Below the pieces are notes generated by a model. It did no database searches and was not told the origin of the DNA. It was given only the letters and a program-made list of their open reading frames with translations. The position numbers and the translations under genes were made by a program. DNA of 13,755 nucleotides from Synergistaceae bacterium. GTDB taxonomy: Bacteria > Synergistota > Synergistia > Synergistales > Synergistaceae. The stretch lies in assembly GCA_030531285.1 (NCBI GenBank), contig JAUNNW010000018.1:1-13755 (forward strand), given 5' to 3'. Of the stretch, positions 6,298 through 13,445 are shown in pieces. The first letter of the stretch is position 1. Every line of letters starts with the position of its first letter.

Positions 6298-7011
6298 ATG
6301 ACTGTCAAATACAAAAGAGTTTTGCTGAAGCTTTCCGGTGAAGTTCTTGGCGGAGGAAGTTTCGGACTTGATTACGATTCTGTCAGCTCAATCTGTGAAC
6401 AGGTTGCCGAGGTTTCCAAAGCAGGGATAGAAATTGCGATTGTCGTAGGCGGCGGAAACATTATCCGAGGGGCACAGACGGTTAATATTGAGCGCGCCCA
6501 GGCAGATTATATGGGTATGCTTGGAACGGTTATAAACGCGCTGGCATTGCAGGACAATCTGCAGAAATTCGGTGCACCGACGCGTGTACAGTCGGCTATT
6601 GAAATGAGACAGGTTGCGGAGCCTGCGATAAGGCTTCGCGCAGTGCGCCACCTCGAAAAAGGACGTATTGTGATTTTCGCTGCGGGAACGGGCTCTCCCT
6701 ATTTTTCAACTGATACAACCGCGGCTCTCCGCGCCTCTGAAATTAAGGCTGACTGCGTAATAAAGGCGACAAAGGTTGACGGAATTTACGACAAAGACCC
6801 TGCAAAATACACCGATGCCAAAAAACTTCCAAGGCTTACTTATGCAGACGCACTCAATATGAGACTTCAGGTTATGGATGCCGCGGCATTCGCACTTTGT
6901 CAGGATAACGATATTCCCATTGTTGTCTTCGATATGCAGAAAAAAGGCAATTTGAAAAAACTTTTGCTTGACGGAGAAAATATCGGTTCTGTAGTAGCAC
7001 AAAATGCCTGA
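6298..7011 (+). CDS. pyrH: Uridylate kinase (UMP kinase)
   Basis: PyrH phosphorylates UMP to UDP with ATP in pyrimidine nucleotide synthesis. The bacterial enzyme is a hexamer of the amino acid kinase fold, normally activated by GTP and inhibited by UTP. The 237-residue product has the standard length and motifs: phosphate-binding KLSGE at 11-15, GGGN at 51-54, DYMGMLGT at 70-77, the UMP-binding GTGSPYFSTDT at 130-140, and VDGIYDKDP at 160-168 for ATP binding. The ATG at 6298 follows GGGGTGG at about 6286-6292. It lies between tsf and frr as in most bacteria, but with its own promoter. Confidence 0.99.
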   Translation: MTVKYKRVLLKLSGEVLGGGSFGLDYDSVSSICEQVAEVSKAGIEIAIVVGGGNIIRGAQTVNIERAQADYMGMLGTVINALALQDNLQKFGAPTRVQSAIEMRQVAEPAIRLRAVRHLEKGRIVIFAAGTGSPYFSTDTTAALRASEIKADCVIKATKVDGIYDKDPAKYTDAKKLPRLTYADALNMRLQVMDAAAFALCQDNDIPIVVFDMQKKGNLKKLLLDGENIGSVVAQNA

Positions 7012-7018
7012 TACACTG

Positions 7019-7024
7019 TATAAT
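7019..7024 (+). promoter_or_regulatory. Candidate -10 element for frr
   Basis: A perfect TATAAT, preceded by CTG as in the pyrH promoter, sits 8 bases after the pyrH stop. No convincing -35 lies 16-18 bases upstream, inside the end of pyrH. It may give frr extra transcription beyond read-through from pyrH, since no terminator separates the two. Confidence 0.45.
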
Positions 7025-7040
7025 ATTGTCCAGATAATTC

Positions 7041-7048
7041 AAAGGAGT
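7041..7048 (+). promoter_or_regulatory. Ribosome binding site deciding the frr start
   Basis: AAAGGAGT overlaps an in-frame GTG (7047) and lies 7 bases before ATG 7056. The GTG cannot be its own binding site, so the ATG is the start. Confidence 0.85.
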
Positions 7049-7055
7049 GGATACT

Positions 7056-7613
7056 ATGCCCAAGGCAGTAATTGACCAGCTTAAAGAAAACAGCGAGAAA
7101 GCACTCGGATTCCTCAGAGCTTCACTGCAGGGAATACGCACCGGCAGAGCTCATCCCGGACTTGTTTCCGACATCAAGGTTGACTATTTCGGTACGCCCA
7201 CGCCTATCAAAAATATGGGCAGCATCAACGTTCCGGAAGCCAGACAGCTTGTAATTGTTCCCTGGGACAAAACGGCTCTCAAGGCTATTGAAAAAGCAAT
7301 TCAGGCTTCGTCTCTCGGCATCAATCCGCAGAACGACGGAGAGTCAATACGCCTTAATATGCCGGAACTGACGCATGAACGCCGCGTAGAGCTTAACAAA
7401 ATTGTCAACAAAACGGCTGAAGATGCCCGAATAGGCGTACGAAACGCCCGCCGCGAGGCTATTGAAAAGCTGAAAAAAATGGAAAAAGACAGCGAGATTA
7501 CAGAAGACGAACTTAAGAAATTCCAGAAAACAGCTCAGGACGAAACGGACTCTTTCATTAAAAAAATTGACGAAATTGCTGCTGAAAAAGAAAAGGAAAT
7601 TCTTGAAAAATAA
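7056..7613 (+). CDS. frr: Ribosome recycling factor
   Basis: The recycling factor acts with EF-G to split ribosomes after termination. From ATG 7056 the protein has 185 residues, exactly the family size. Domain I is formed by an N-terminal helix with the conserved IRTGRAHPGLV (27-37) and two long C-terminal helices rich in lysine and glutamate. The beta-rich domain II sits between them (about 31-105) and contains VDYFGTPTPIKNM and VPEARQLVIVPWDK. The fourth gene of the rpsB-tsf-pyrH-frr cluster, it lies 44 bases after pyrH and is closed by a terminator. Confidence 0.99.
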   Translation: MPKAVIDQLKENSEKALGFLRASLQGIRTGRAHPGLVSDIKVDYFGTPTPIKNMGSINVPEARQLVIVPWDKTALKAIEKAIQASSLGINPQNDGESIRLNMPELTHERRVELNKIVNKTAEDARIGVRNARREAIEKLKKMEKDSEITEDELKKFQKTAQDETDSFIKKIDEIAAEKEKEILEK

Positions 7614-7614
7614 C

Positions 7615-7640
7615 AAAAGCGGCCGTCTGGCTGCTTTTTT
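7615..7640 (+). terminator. Intrinsic terminator after frr
   Basis: A 10-bp stem (7615-7624 with 7629-7638, one G-U pair) with loop GTCT ends in six T (7635-7640). It begins one base after the frr stop and ends only 9 bases before the cca start codon. Confidence 0.88.
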
Positions 7641-7649
7641 AATCCTAAT

Positions 7650-8921
7650 ATGGACGAAATAAAATTTGCAAGAAAAATAAAAGATGCCGGAGGAGAAATC
7701 TACCTTGTCGGAGGTTGTGTTAGAGACAGACTGCTCGGCAAAAAACCTAACGACAAAGACTATCTGTTGTGCGGCATCTCCGAAGATGTTTTTATTCAGC
7801 TTTTCCCCCGCGCTGTAAAGGTTGGAAAAAGTTTCCCTGTCTATCTCATGTATGTAGGCGCGAAACGCTGCGAAATAGCGTTTGCCCGTACCGAAAGAAA
7901 AACAGGGCAGGGATATACCGGTTTCAGTGTGGATTACAACCCTCACATTACCGTTGAGGAAGATCTGTATCGCCGCGATTTGACAATAAACAGCATGGCG
8001 TATTCCGTGCTTGAACGAAAGCTTACGGATCCGTTCGGAGGCAGAAGGGATTTAAAAAATAAAATTCTCCGCGCGACTTCGGAACATTTCAGTGAGGATC
8101 CGGTAAGAGCTCTGCGTACGGCGCGGTTTGCGGCGCAGCTTGATTTTGCCGTTTCGCACAAAACGCTTAAAATGATGGCATCCTGTGCCAGAGAACTTGC
8201 GAACGAACCTAAACCCAGAATTTTGTCTGAACTTGAAAAAGCACTTTCGGCGCAGCGTCCTTCAATATTCTTTCTTACACTGAAACAGGCAGGACTCTTG
8301 AACACCGTTTTTCCCGAAATAGCGGCGTTGTCAGGCAAAAGCCAGCCTGCTGCATACCATCCGGAGGGCGATGCCTTTCAGCACACCATGATGGTGCTTG
8401 ACGAAGCCGCAAAAGAAACGAAGCGTCCTGAGGTTCGCTTTGGCGCGCTTATGCACGACATAGGCAAAGGCAGAACGCCTGAAGAAATGCTGCCGCACCA
8501 TTTAGGACACGAACAGAGAGGCGTTGAAATAATACAGGAACTTGCGAAAAAGTTTGAACTCCCCAAAAAATGGCGTATGGCGGCAGAATTTGCAGCGGCG
8601 GAACATATGCGTCCTGCAAGACTGAAACAGCCTGCAAAAATTGTAGATCTGCTTGTCAGACTGCAAAAAAATCCGCTTGGCATCGAAGGCTTTTCGGCAA
8701 TAGTGAAAGCGGACAATCATGGCGAAAATGCAGAATGTCTTGTGAACGCGGACAAATATATTGAAGCAATGAAAAAAATCAAAGCCGAAAATGCGCCGAA
8801 AGATTTAAAAGGAACAAAACTTGCCGACTGGATAAAACAGAAACAGATTGAAGCGGTAAAACAGCTTACAGCTGACAGTAAAAACCTTCGGCAGCCTGAG
8901 GCTGCCGAAGGTTTGGCTTAA
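7650..8921 (+). CDS. cca: CCA tRNA nucleotidyltransferase with HD domain (E. coli type)
   Basis: The enzyme adds or repairs the 3' CCA of tRNAs without a template. The nucleotidyltransferase head has GGCVRDRLLG at 21-30 and the catalytic pair Asp35/Asp37 in NDKDYL. The stretch ARTERKTGQGYTGF at 79-92 and RRDLTINSMAY at 108-118 closely recall the E. coli enzyme. The neck includes DPVRALRTARFAAQLDF at 150-166. An HD phosphohydrolase domain follows, with His245, the HD pair at 269-270 and HHLGHEQRG at 283-291; in E. coli this domain gives 2',3'-cyclic phosphodiesterase and phosphatase activities. At 423 residues it matches the E. coli size (about 412). All three tRNAs here already encode CCA, so repair is the likely job. 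ATG 7650 is the only usable start, yet no Shine-Dalgarno precedes it. The final codons form half of a strong hairpin. Confidence 0.95.
   Translation: MDEIKFARKIKDAGGEIYLVGGCVRDRLLGKKPNDKDYLLCGISEDVFIQLFPRAVKVGKSFPVYLMYVGAKRCEIAFARTERKTGQGYTGFSVDYNPHITVEEDLYRRDLTINSMAYSVLERKLTDPFGGRRDLKNKILRATSEHFSEDPVRALRTARFAAQLDFAVSHKTLKMMASCARELANEPKPRILSELEKALSAQRPSIFFLTLKQAGLLNTVFPEIAALSGKSQPAAYHPEGDAFQHTMMVLDEAAKETKRPEVRFGALMHDIGKGRTPEEMLPHHLGHEQRGVEIIQELAKKFELPKKWRMAAEFAAAEHMRPARLKQPAKIVDLLVRLQKNPLGIEGFSAIVKADNHGENAECLVNADKYIEAMKKIKAENAPKDLKGTKLADWIKQKQIEAVKQLTADSKNLRQPEAAEGLA
8882..8914. terminator. Bidirectional hairpin terminator inside the cca 3' end
   Basis: A perfect 15-bp stem (8882-8896 with 8900-8914) with loop TGA lies wholly within the last codons of cca. 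Read on the minus strand it is followed by five T, a good terminator for the convergent aminotransferase gene, which ends 11 bases before it. On the plus strand only three T follow, so it ends cca more weakly. The stop codons of the convergent genes are just 3 bases apart. Confidence 0.8.
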
Positions 8922-8924
8922 AAC

Positions 8925-10085
8925 TTACAGGCTCTCCAAAAAATCCTTGAGACGTTTCATACCCTCAACAATGTTTTCCATTGAAGACGCGTAGGAAATT
9001 CTAATATATCCCGGGGCAAAGAACGCTGTTCCCGGGACTGCCGCCACGTATTTTTCTTCAAGAAGCCGTGCGCAGAATTCCATGTCATCGGGAACGGGGC
9101 AGTCTTTAATGTCCACAAAAGCGTAAAACGCGCCGTCAGGTTCCGTGATTTTCAGATATGGCATATCGCGGATAAGTTTCAAAATTGTTTCGCGGCGTTC
9201 CGCAAAGGCAAGACGCATCTTTTCAACGTCCTCCTCCGCGCCCTGCAGTGCGCCGAGTGCCGCCCACTGTGCGGCTGAACAGGCATTTGAGGTCAGATGT
9301 CCCTGCAATGAATTTATCTTTGACACAATTTCTTTGGGACCGAGTGCCCAGCCGACACGCCATCCGGTCATTGCGTATGCTTTGCTTGCGCCGTTGATGA
9401 TAAGTGTACGGTCTTTAATATCCGGTGCAGCCTGCAGAATATTTACATGATTTTTGCCATAGGAAAGGCGTTCATAAATTTCGTCGGCGATTATCCAAAG
9501 GTCATGTTTCTTTGCCGCTTCGGCAATTTGTCTTTGCGTTTTCTCATCAAGCATTGCGCCTGTCGGGTTGTTTGGTGAGTTAAAAATAATACCGACAGTT
9601 TTATCTGTGATTGCTGCTTCAAGAGCATCAATATCAGGAACAAAATCCGTTTTCATCGTATCAACGAGAATCTCTTTGCCTCCGGCGAGATGAAGCTGCT
9701 CAACGTAACTTACCCACGCAGGAACAAAAAGAATAACCTCATCGCCGGGATTTACAAGCACCTGCATAGCTTCATAAAGCAAAGGTTTGGCACCTGTGCA
9801 CACGGTAACTTCTTCAGGCACGTAATCAAGACCGAAACGATTTTTATAATAATTGCAAATCTCTTTGCGGAGCTCAACAATACCTGACGTAAGAGTGTAA
9901 TGCGACTCACCGCGCTTAATTGCTTCAATACCTGCCAGTACGCCTGCCTGCGGCGTTGCAAAATCAGGCTCGCCGACGCTGAAAGAAATAACCGGCCTGC
10001 CCTCTGCCTTCATCTGCTTTGCCTTACCCGAAATACTGAGCGTTGCGGAAGGCTTAATCTGTAAAATTCTGTCCGAAAACTTCAT
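8925..10085 (-). CDS. aspC: Aspartate aminotransferase, class I PLP-dependent (subgroup I-beta)
   Basis: A fold-type I aminotransferase of 386 residues that most likely exchanges amino groups between aspartate and 2-oxoglutarate; related enzymes also accept prephenate. PLP-binding features are complete: NSPNNPTG at 169-176, DEIYERL at 201-207 (Asp201 to the PLP nitrogen, Tyr204 to O3'), and SKAYAMTGWRVGW at 234-246 with Lys235 as the Schiff-base lysine. Arg362 in IRISYA would bind the substrate carboxylate. The N-terminal LQIKPSAT and VGEPDF are typical of subgroup I-beta. An in-frame TTG lies 18 bases further upstream, but the AGGGGG site falls between it and the ATG at 10083-10085, so the ATG is the start. 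It converges on cca and diverges from hpf. Substrate choice cannot be settled from sequence alone. Confidence 0.93.
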   Translation of the reverse strand: MKFSDRILQIKPSATLSISGKAKQMKAEGRPVISFSVGEPDFATPQAGVLAGIEAIKRGESHYTLTSGIVELRKEICNYYKNRFGLDYVPEEVTVCTGAKPLLYEAMQVLVNPGDEVILFVPAWVSYVEQLHLAGGKEILVDTMKTDFVPDIDALEAAITDKTVGIIFNSPNNPTGAMLDEKTQRQIAEAAKKHDLWIIADEIYERLSYGKNHVNILQAAPDIKDRTLIINGASKAYAMTGWRVGWALGPKEIVSKINSLQGHLTSNACSAAQWAALGALQGAEEDVEKMRLAFAERRETILKLIRDMPYLKITEPDGAFYAFVDIKDCPVPDDMEFCARLLEEKYVAAVPGTAFFAPGYIRISYASSMENIVEGMKRLKDFLESL

Positions 10086-10122
10086 TGCAAATCCCCCTGT
10101 CAAAATTATTCTTGCAAAGAAA

Positions 10123-10150
10123 ATTATACAACCGCGGGGAAAAAATACAA
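10123..10150 (-). promoter_or_regulatory. Likely promoter of the aminotransferase gene
   Basis: On the minus strand TATAAT (10123-10128) lies about 37 bases before the start codon, with TTGTAT (10145-10150) 16 bases upstream as a weak -35. Confidence 0.6.
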
Positions 10151-10173
10151 TACAAAATAACTTCTATGCCGGC

Positions 10174-10203
10174 ATTTTGCAGAATTTTGCAGGAATTTTA
10201 CAG
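10174..10203 (+). repeat. Three phased copies of a 9-base repeat upstream of hpf
   Basis: ATTTTGCAG occurs at 10174-10182 and 10184-10192, and once more as ATTTTACAG at 10195-10203. The copies are 10 and 11 bases apart, one DNA helix turn, so all would face the same side. They sit between the divergent aminotransferase and hpf promoters. They could bind a regulator, bend the DNA, or be slippage. Confidence 0.7.
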
Positions 10204-10252
10204 GCGGACGAAAATTGCGTATTTTTACTGTCCGTTTTTTCATCTGATGGTT

Positions 10253-10258
10253 TATAAT
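10253..10258 (+). promoter_or_regulatory. -10 element for hpf
   Basis: A perfect TATAAT stands 45 bases before the hpf ATG. No good -35 lies at standard spacing. The preceding region is T-rich, so an activator or an alternative sigma factor may contribute. A small hairpin, GGTC-GAT-GACC, follows at the predicted transcript start. Confidence 0.6.
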
Positions 10259-10303
10259 ATACACGGTCGATGACCAAGTTCAATTACGGATGGAGGCAGC
10301 AGA

Positions 10304-10834
10304 ATGGAAGCGAGATTTTTAGTCCGCAACGTGGAGTTGGATGACAAGCTGAAAGATTATATGGAAAGCAAGCTTGCCAAGGTGGAGAAGTTTTTTGACA
10401 GGATTATCTCAACGCAGGTTTCGCTGAATTTTAAGCGCGGCCGCTGTTCTGTCGAAATAACCGAAAACGTGAACGGCTGCATTATCCGCGCGGAGGAGTC
10501 TGATACAGACCTTCGCAAAGCGTTTGACAGCGCGCTTAAAAATATTGAGCGTCAGGTAAAAAAGCACAAGGAAATGCTTAACAAAAAGGGCAGAATCAAG
10601 CTTCAGGACATTGAATTTGATCTTGATTCAATAATCCTTCCGGAAGAGCCTGAGGGTAGGGAAATTATCAGAAAAAAGAGCTTTGACGCCGGTGTTATGA
10701 CGTCTGAAGAAGCTACGATGCAGATGGACCTTCTCGGACACGAATTTTTCATCTTCAGAAATTCAGAAACCGGTGAAATCAACGTGGTGTACAAAAGAAA
10801 AGAAGGCGGCTACGGATTACTTGAGCCAAAATAA
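10304..10834 (+). CDS. hpf: Ribosome hibernation promoting factor, long form
   Basis: Long HPF binds the decoding centre and pairs two ribosomes into inactive 100S dimers in starvation or stationary phase. The 176-residue protein has the S30AE/YfiA ribosome-binding domain (about 1-95), with the expected beta-alpha-beta pattern and a basic helix RQVKKHKEMLNKKGR (83-97). An acidic linker (about 102-119) follows, then the C-terminal dimerisation domain (about 120-176) with VMTSEEATMQMDLLGHEFF and NVVYKRKEGGYGLLEP. Short HPF or YfiA proteins lack the C-terminal domain, so this species probably makes 100S by the one-protein route. The ATG at 10304 has GGAGG at 10292-10296. It is a single-gene unit with its own -10 element and terminator. 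Confidence 0.97.
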   Translation: MEARFLVRNVELDDKLKDYMESKLAKVEKFFDRIISTQVSLNFKRGRCSVEITENVNGCIIRAEESDTDLRKAFDSALKNIERQVKKHKEMLNKKGRIKLQDIEFDLDSIILPEEPEGREIIRKKSFDAGVMTSEEATMQMDLLGHEFFIFRNSETGEINVVYKRKEGGYGLLEPK

Positions 10835-10849
10835 GCAAACGCTTATAAT
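10821..10849 (+). promoter_or_regulatory. Promoter for uvrD-coaE-thiN
   Basis: TTGAGC (10821-10826, inside the hpf 3' end) and a perfect TATAAT (10844-10849) are separated by 17 bases. The predicted start near 10856 falls inside the left arm of the hpf terminator. Confidence 0.7.
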
Positions 10850-10851
10850 AG

Positions 10852-10882
10852 GGGGAGCCGTTAAGGCTTCCCTTTATTGTTT
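10852..10882 (+). terminator. Intrinsic terminator after hpf
   Basis: An 8-bp stem (10852-10859 with 10865-10872, one G-U pair) with loop GTTAA is followed by a T-rich tail, 10873-10882. It ends hpf transcripts 28 bases before the uvrD start. Confidence 0.8.
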
Positions 10883-10909
10883 GGTGGTGCAGGTTTGGAG
10901 CAGGGCAGA

Positions 10910-12868
10910 ATGAATATACTGGAAAATCTTAATCAAAGACAGCGCGAAGCGGTTGAATACTGCGATGGGCCGGAACTTGTGCTGGCTGGTGCAGGAAGCG
11001 GAAAAACAAAAGTACTGACGACAAAAATCGCGTATCTTATCAGCGAAAAACGCGTGCTGCCGTGGAAAATTGTTGCGCTTACCTTCACGAACAAGGCTGC
11101 AAAAGAGATGCGCGACAGAGTGGAGGCTCTTATCGGCAGCGGACTGTCGGGCATGAACGTCTGCACTTTCCATTCCTACGGACTGCGTTTTCTTCGCCGC
11201 TGCGGTGAAGCGCTGCAAAAGCTCGGTTATAGAAATTCTTTCGTAATTTTTGACCGAAGCGATACAAAATCAATTATCAAAAAGCTGCTTGAAGAACTGA
11301 ATATTGATCAGAAACAGCTTTCGCCGGCGGAAGCGATTGAAATGATTTCAAACGCAAAAACAGCGTCAAATCCCGTTACGCGCGAGGTTCGTATGCACTC
11401 CAGCTGGCAGGAGCTTTACGACAGATACCAGAAAACCCTGCTTGAACAAAACGCGCTTGATTTTGACGATCTTATGGTGCTTCCGCTGCATATCCTTGCT
11501 ACAAATCAGGAAGTGCGCGAGATTGAGCGCGGGCGTATTGAATGGGTGCTTGTCGACGAATATCAGGACGTGAATACGCCGCAGTATCTTCTGCTTCGTC
11601 TGCTTGTTGACGAGAGCAGAAAAATAATGGTCGTTGGTGACCCCGACCAGTCTATTTACGGATGGCGCGGCGCGGATATGTCGGTTATTATGAACTTTGA
11701 AAGACATTTCGCGGGTGCAAAGGTTGTAGTGCTTGACCAGAATTACCGCTCAACGGGGCAGATACTTAAGGCTGCAAACGGCGTTATCAGAAACAACAGC
11801 GACAGACATCCTAAGGATTTGTGGACAGCAGCGTCCGAAGGTACAAGCATACAGGTCTACAGGGCGAAAAACGATTTGGACGAGTCGCAGTGGATATGCA
11901 AAAATATTAACAGACTGCTTGACGAAGGTTATCGATACGGTGAGATGGCAATTCTTTACAGGGTGAACGCGCTCAGCCGCGGAATTGAGCAGCAGCTGCT
12001 TGAAAACGCTCTGCCGTACAGGGTTATACGCGGTCTTGCGTTTTACGAAAGAGCTGAAGTCAAGGACGTGCTTTCAATGATGCGGCTTGCGGTTAATCCG
12101 TCGGACTCCGTTTCGCTTGCGCGTATTGCAAACGTGCCGGTGCGCGGGCTCGGCAAAAAATCCGTTGAAAATTTGTCCGCATGGCTTTGGGAACACCGAA
12201 AAGAATCTCCGGAAGATATATGGAGTCTGCTTGAAAAATGCGGTGCCGAACTGAAAGGCAAGGCAAAAGACGGGGCGAAAGAACTTGCACGGAATATGCT
12301 CTCAATACTTGCCTCGCAGGACAATATGCAGGCTGTCATAAACGATATACTGTACACGCAGGGCTACGAAGATTATCTTAAAGAAAATAAACCGGACGAC
12401 TGGGCGGAGAAAGAAGAAAACGTGCTTGAAATTCTCTCTCTTGTTCCCGAGGACGGTACGCTTGACAAACTTCTTGCCGAGATTTCGCTGTATACCGATG
12501 CGGATACGCCGGCGGAAATTGAAGACAGCATAAATCTGCTTACTCTGCATGCGGCAAAGGGACTTGAATTTCCCGTTGTGTTCATTATAGGCATGGAGGA
12601 AGGACTGTTTCCGAACTCGCGTTCGGTAAGCGGCGAAAGCGACATAGCGGAGGAACGCAGACTTTGCTACGTAGGCATGACGCGGGCAAGGGAAAAACTG
12701 TTCATGAGCGGGGCGGCGTCAAGGCTTTTGTTCGGCGGCATACAGAGCAATACGACCTCGCGCTTTATAGGCGAAATTCCGCCTGACTGCAAGGAAACGG
12801 AAGACAACAGCATAAGGAGCTGGGAAGATGCTTACAATCGGACTCACAGGCGACGTTGGAGCTGGTAA
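10910..12868 (+). CDS. uvrD: UvrD/PcrA/Rep-type superfamily 1A DNA helicase
   Basis: A 3'-5' ATP-driven DNA translocase used in repair, replication restart and removal of bound proteins. All helicase motifs are seen: Q motif LNQRQREAV (7-15), Walker A GAGSGKT (27-33), Ia ALTFTNKAAKEM (56-67), II VDEYQD (215-220), III GDPDQSIYGWRGA (243-255), IV QNYRS (277-281), V LLTLHAAKGLEF (543-554) and VI RLCYVGMTRAREKL (584-597). From ATG 10910, with GGAG at 10897-10900, it is 652 residues. That is shorter than typical PcrA or UvrD (about 720-740) and closer to Rep, because almost nothing follows motif VI beyond about 55 residues. The Tudor-like RNA polymerase-binding tail is therefore absent. A TTG at 10877 is in frame but lies in the terminator tail. 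The 3' end overlaps coaE by 41 bases. Confidence 0.95.
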   Translation: MNILENLNQRQREAVEYCDGPELVLAGAGSGKTKVLTTKIAYLISEKRVLPWKIVALTFTNKAAKEMRDRVEALIGSGLSGMNVCTFHSYGLRFLRRCGEALQKLGYRNSFVIFDRSDTKSIIKKLLEELNIDQKQLSPAEAIEMISNAKTASNPVTREVRMHSSWQELYDRYQKTLLEQNALDFDDLMVLPLHILATNQEVREIERGRIEWVLVDEYQDVNTPQYLLLRLLVDESRKIMVVGDPDQSIYGWRGADMSVIMNFERHFAGAKVVVLDQNYRSTGQILKAANGVIRNNSDRHPKDLWTAASEGTSIQVYRAKNDLDESQWICKNINRLLDEGYRYGEMAILYRVNALSRGIEQQLLENALPYRVIRGLAFYERAEVKDVLSMMRLAVNPSDSVSLARIANVPVRGLGKKSVENLSAWLWEHRKESPEDIWSLLEKCGAELKGKAKDGAKELARNMLSILASQDNMQAVINDILYTQGYEDYLKENKPDDWAEKEENVLEILSLVPEDGTLDKLLAEISLYTDADTPAEIEDSINLLTLHAAKGLEFPVVFIIGMEEGLFPNSRSVSGESDIAEERRLCYVGMTRAREKLFMSGAASRLLFGGIQSNTTSRFIGEIPPDCKETEDNSIRSWEDAYNRTHRRRWSW

Positions 12869-13445
12869 AAGCACGCTTTGCAGAACGTGGTGCGAAATGG
12901 GCGCCGAGATAATAGACTCGGACACGATAGCCCGTGATATGTGGCTGCTTTCTGCCGTACAAAAAAAAGCTGAAAAACGCTGGGGCAAAAAATTCTTTGA
13001 CGCTGACGTTAAGGAAATTTATGCAAAGATAGCGGACAAAATTTTTTCAGACGATGCGGAATATGAATTTGCCGGAAAACTGCTGTATGCTCCGACGATG
13101 AAAGAAATACAAAAAAGGCTTAAAAAAATTCCCGAAAACGGCTGGGCTGTGGTTGAAATACCTCTTTTGTACGAACACGGCTCGGAAAAAATGTTTGATT
13201 TAGTCATCTACGCAGCGGCAACACTTAAAAAACGCGCGGAGCGGAATAAGACGCGCAGCTGGACAGGGGAAGAACTGAAACGCAGACAGGCAAAGCTTAT
13301 GCCGAGAAAAGAAAAAATGGAACGCGCCGACATACTTCTTCGCAACAGCGGAACGGAAGAAGAATGGCGGGTGAAGGCTGAAAAAGCAGGGAAAAAATTT
13401 ATCAGGCTCGCGGCCGCGCAGAACCGCGAAAAGGCGGAAAAATAA
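12828..13445 (+). CDS. coaE: Dephospho-CoA kinase
   Basis: CoaE performs the last step of coenzyme A synthesis, phosphorylating the ribose 3'-hydroxyl of dephospho-CoA. The 205-residue protein starts with the P-loop GDVGAGKST (8-16), followed by the DSDTIARD motif (30-37), whose Asp32 is in the catalytic position, and VVEIPLLYE (108-116). The lid region KRAERNKTRSWTGEELKRR lies at about 135-153. The start at 12828 has AAGGAG at 12814-12819 and overlaps the end of uvrD by 41 bases in a different frame. The stop overlaps the next start as TAATG. Such overlaps imply one transcript and coupled translation. The C-terminal 20 or so residues are basic and likely variable. Confidence 0.95.
   Translation: MLTIGLTGDVGAGKSTLCRTWCEMGAEIIDSDTIARDMWLLSAVQKKAEKRWGKKFFDADVKEIYAKIADKIFSDDAEYEFAGKLLYAPTMKEIQKRLKKIPENGWAVVEIPLLYEHGSEKMFDLVIYAAATLKKRAERNKTRSWTGEELKRRQAKLMPRKEKMERADILLRNSGTEEEWRVKAEKAGKKFIRLAAAQNREKAEK

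Noticed and set aside
7344..7946. 200-codon antisense open frame across frr and the start of cca
   Set aside because: It is the mirror of strongly coding sequence and crosses a clear terminator; its Phe-rich composition comes from lysine-rich codons on the other strand.
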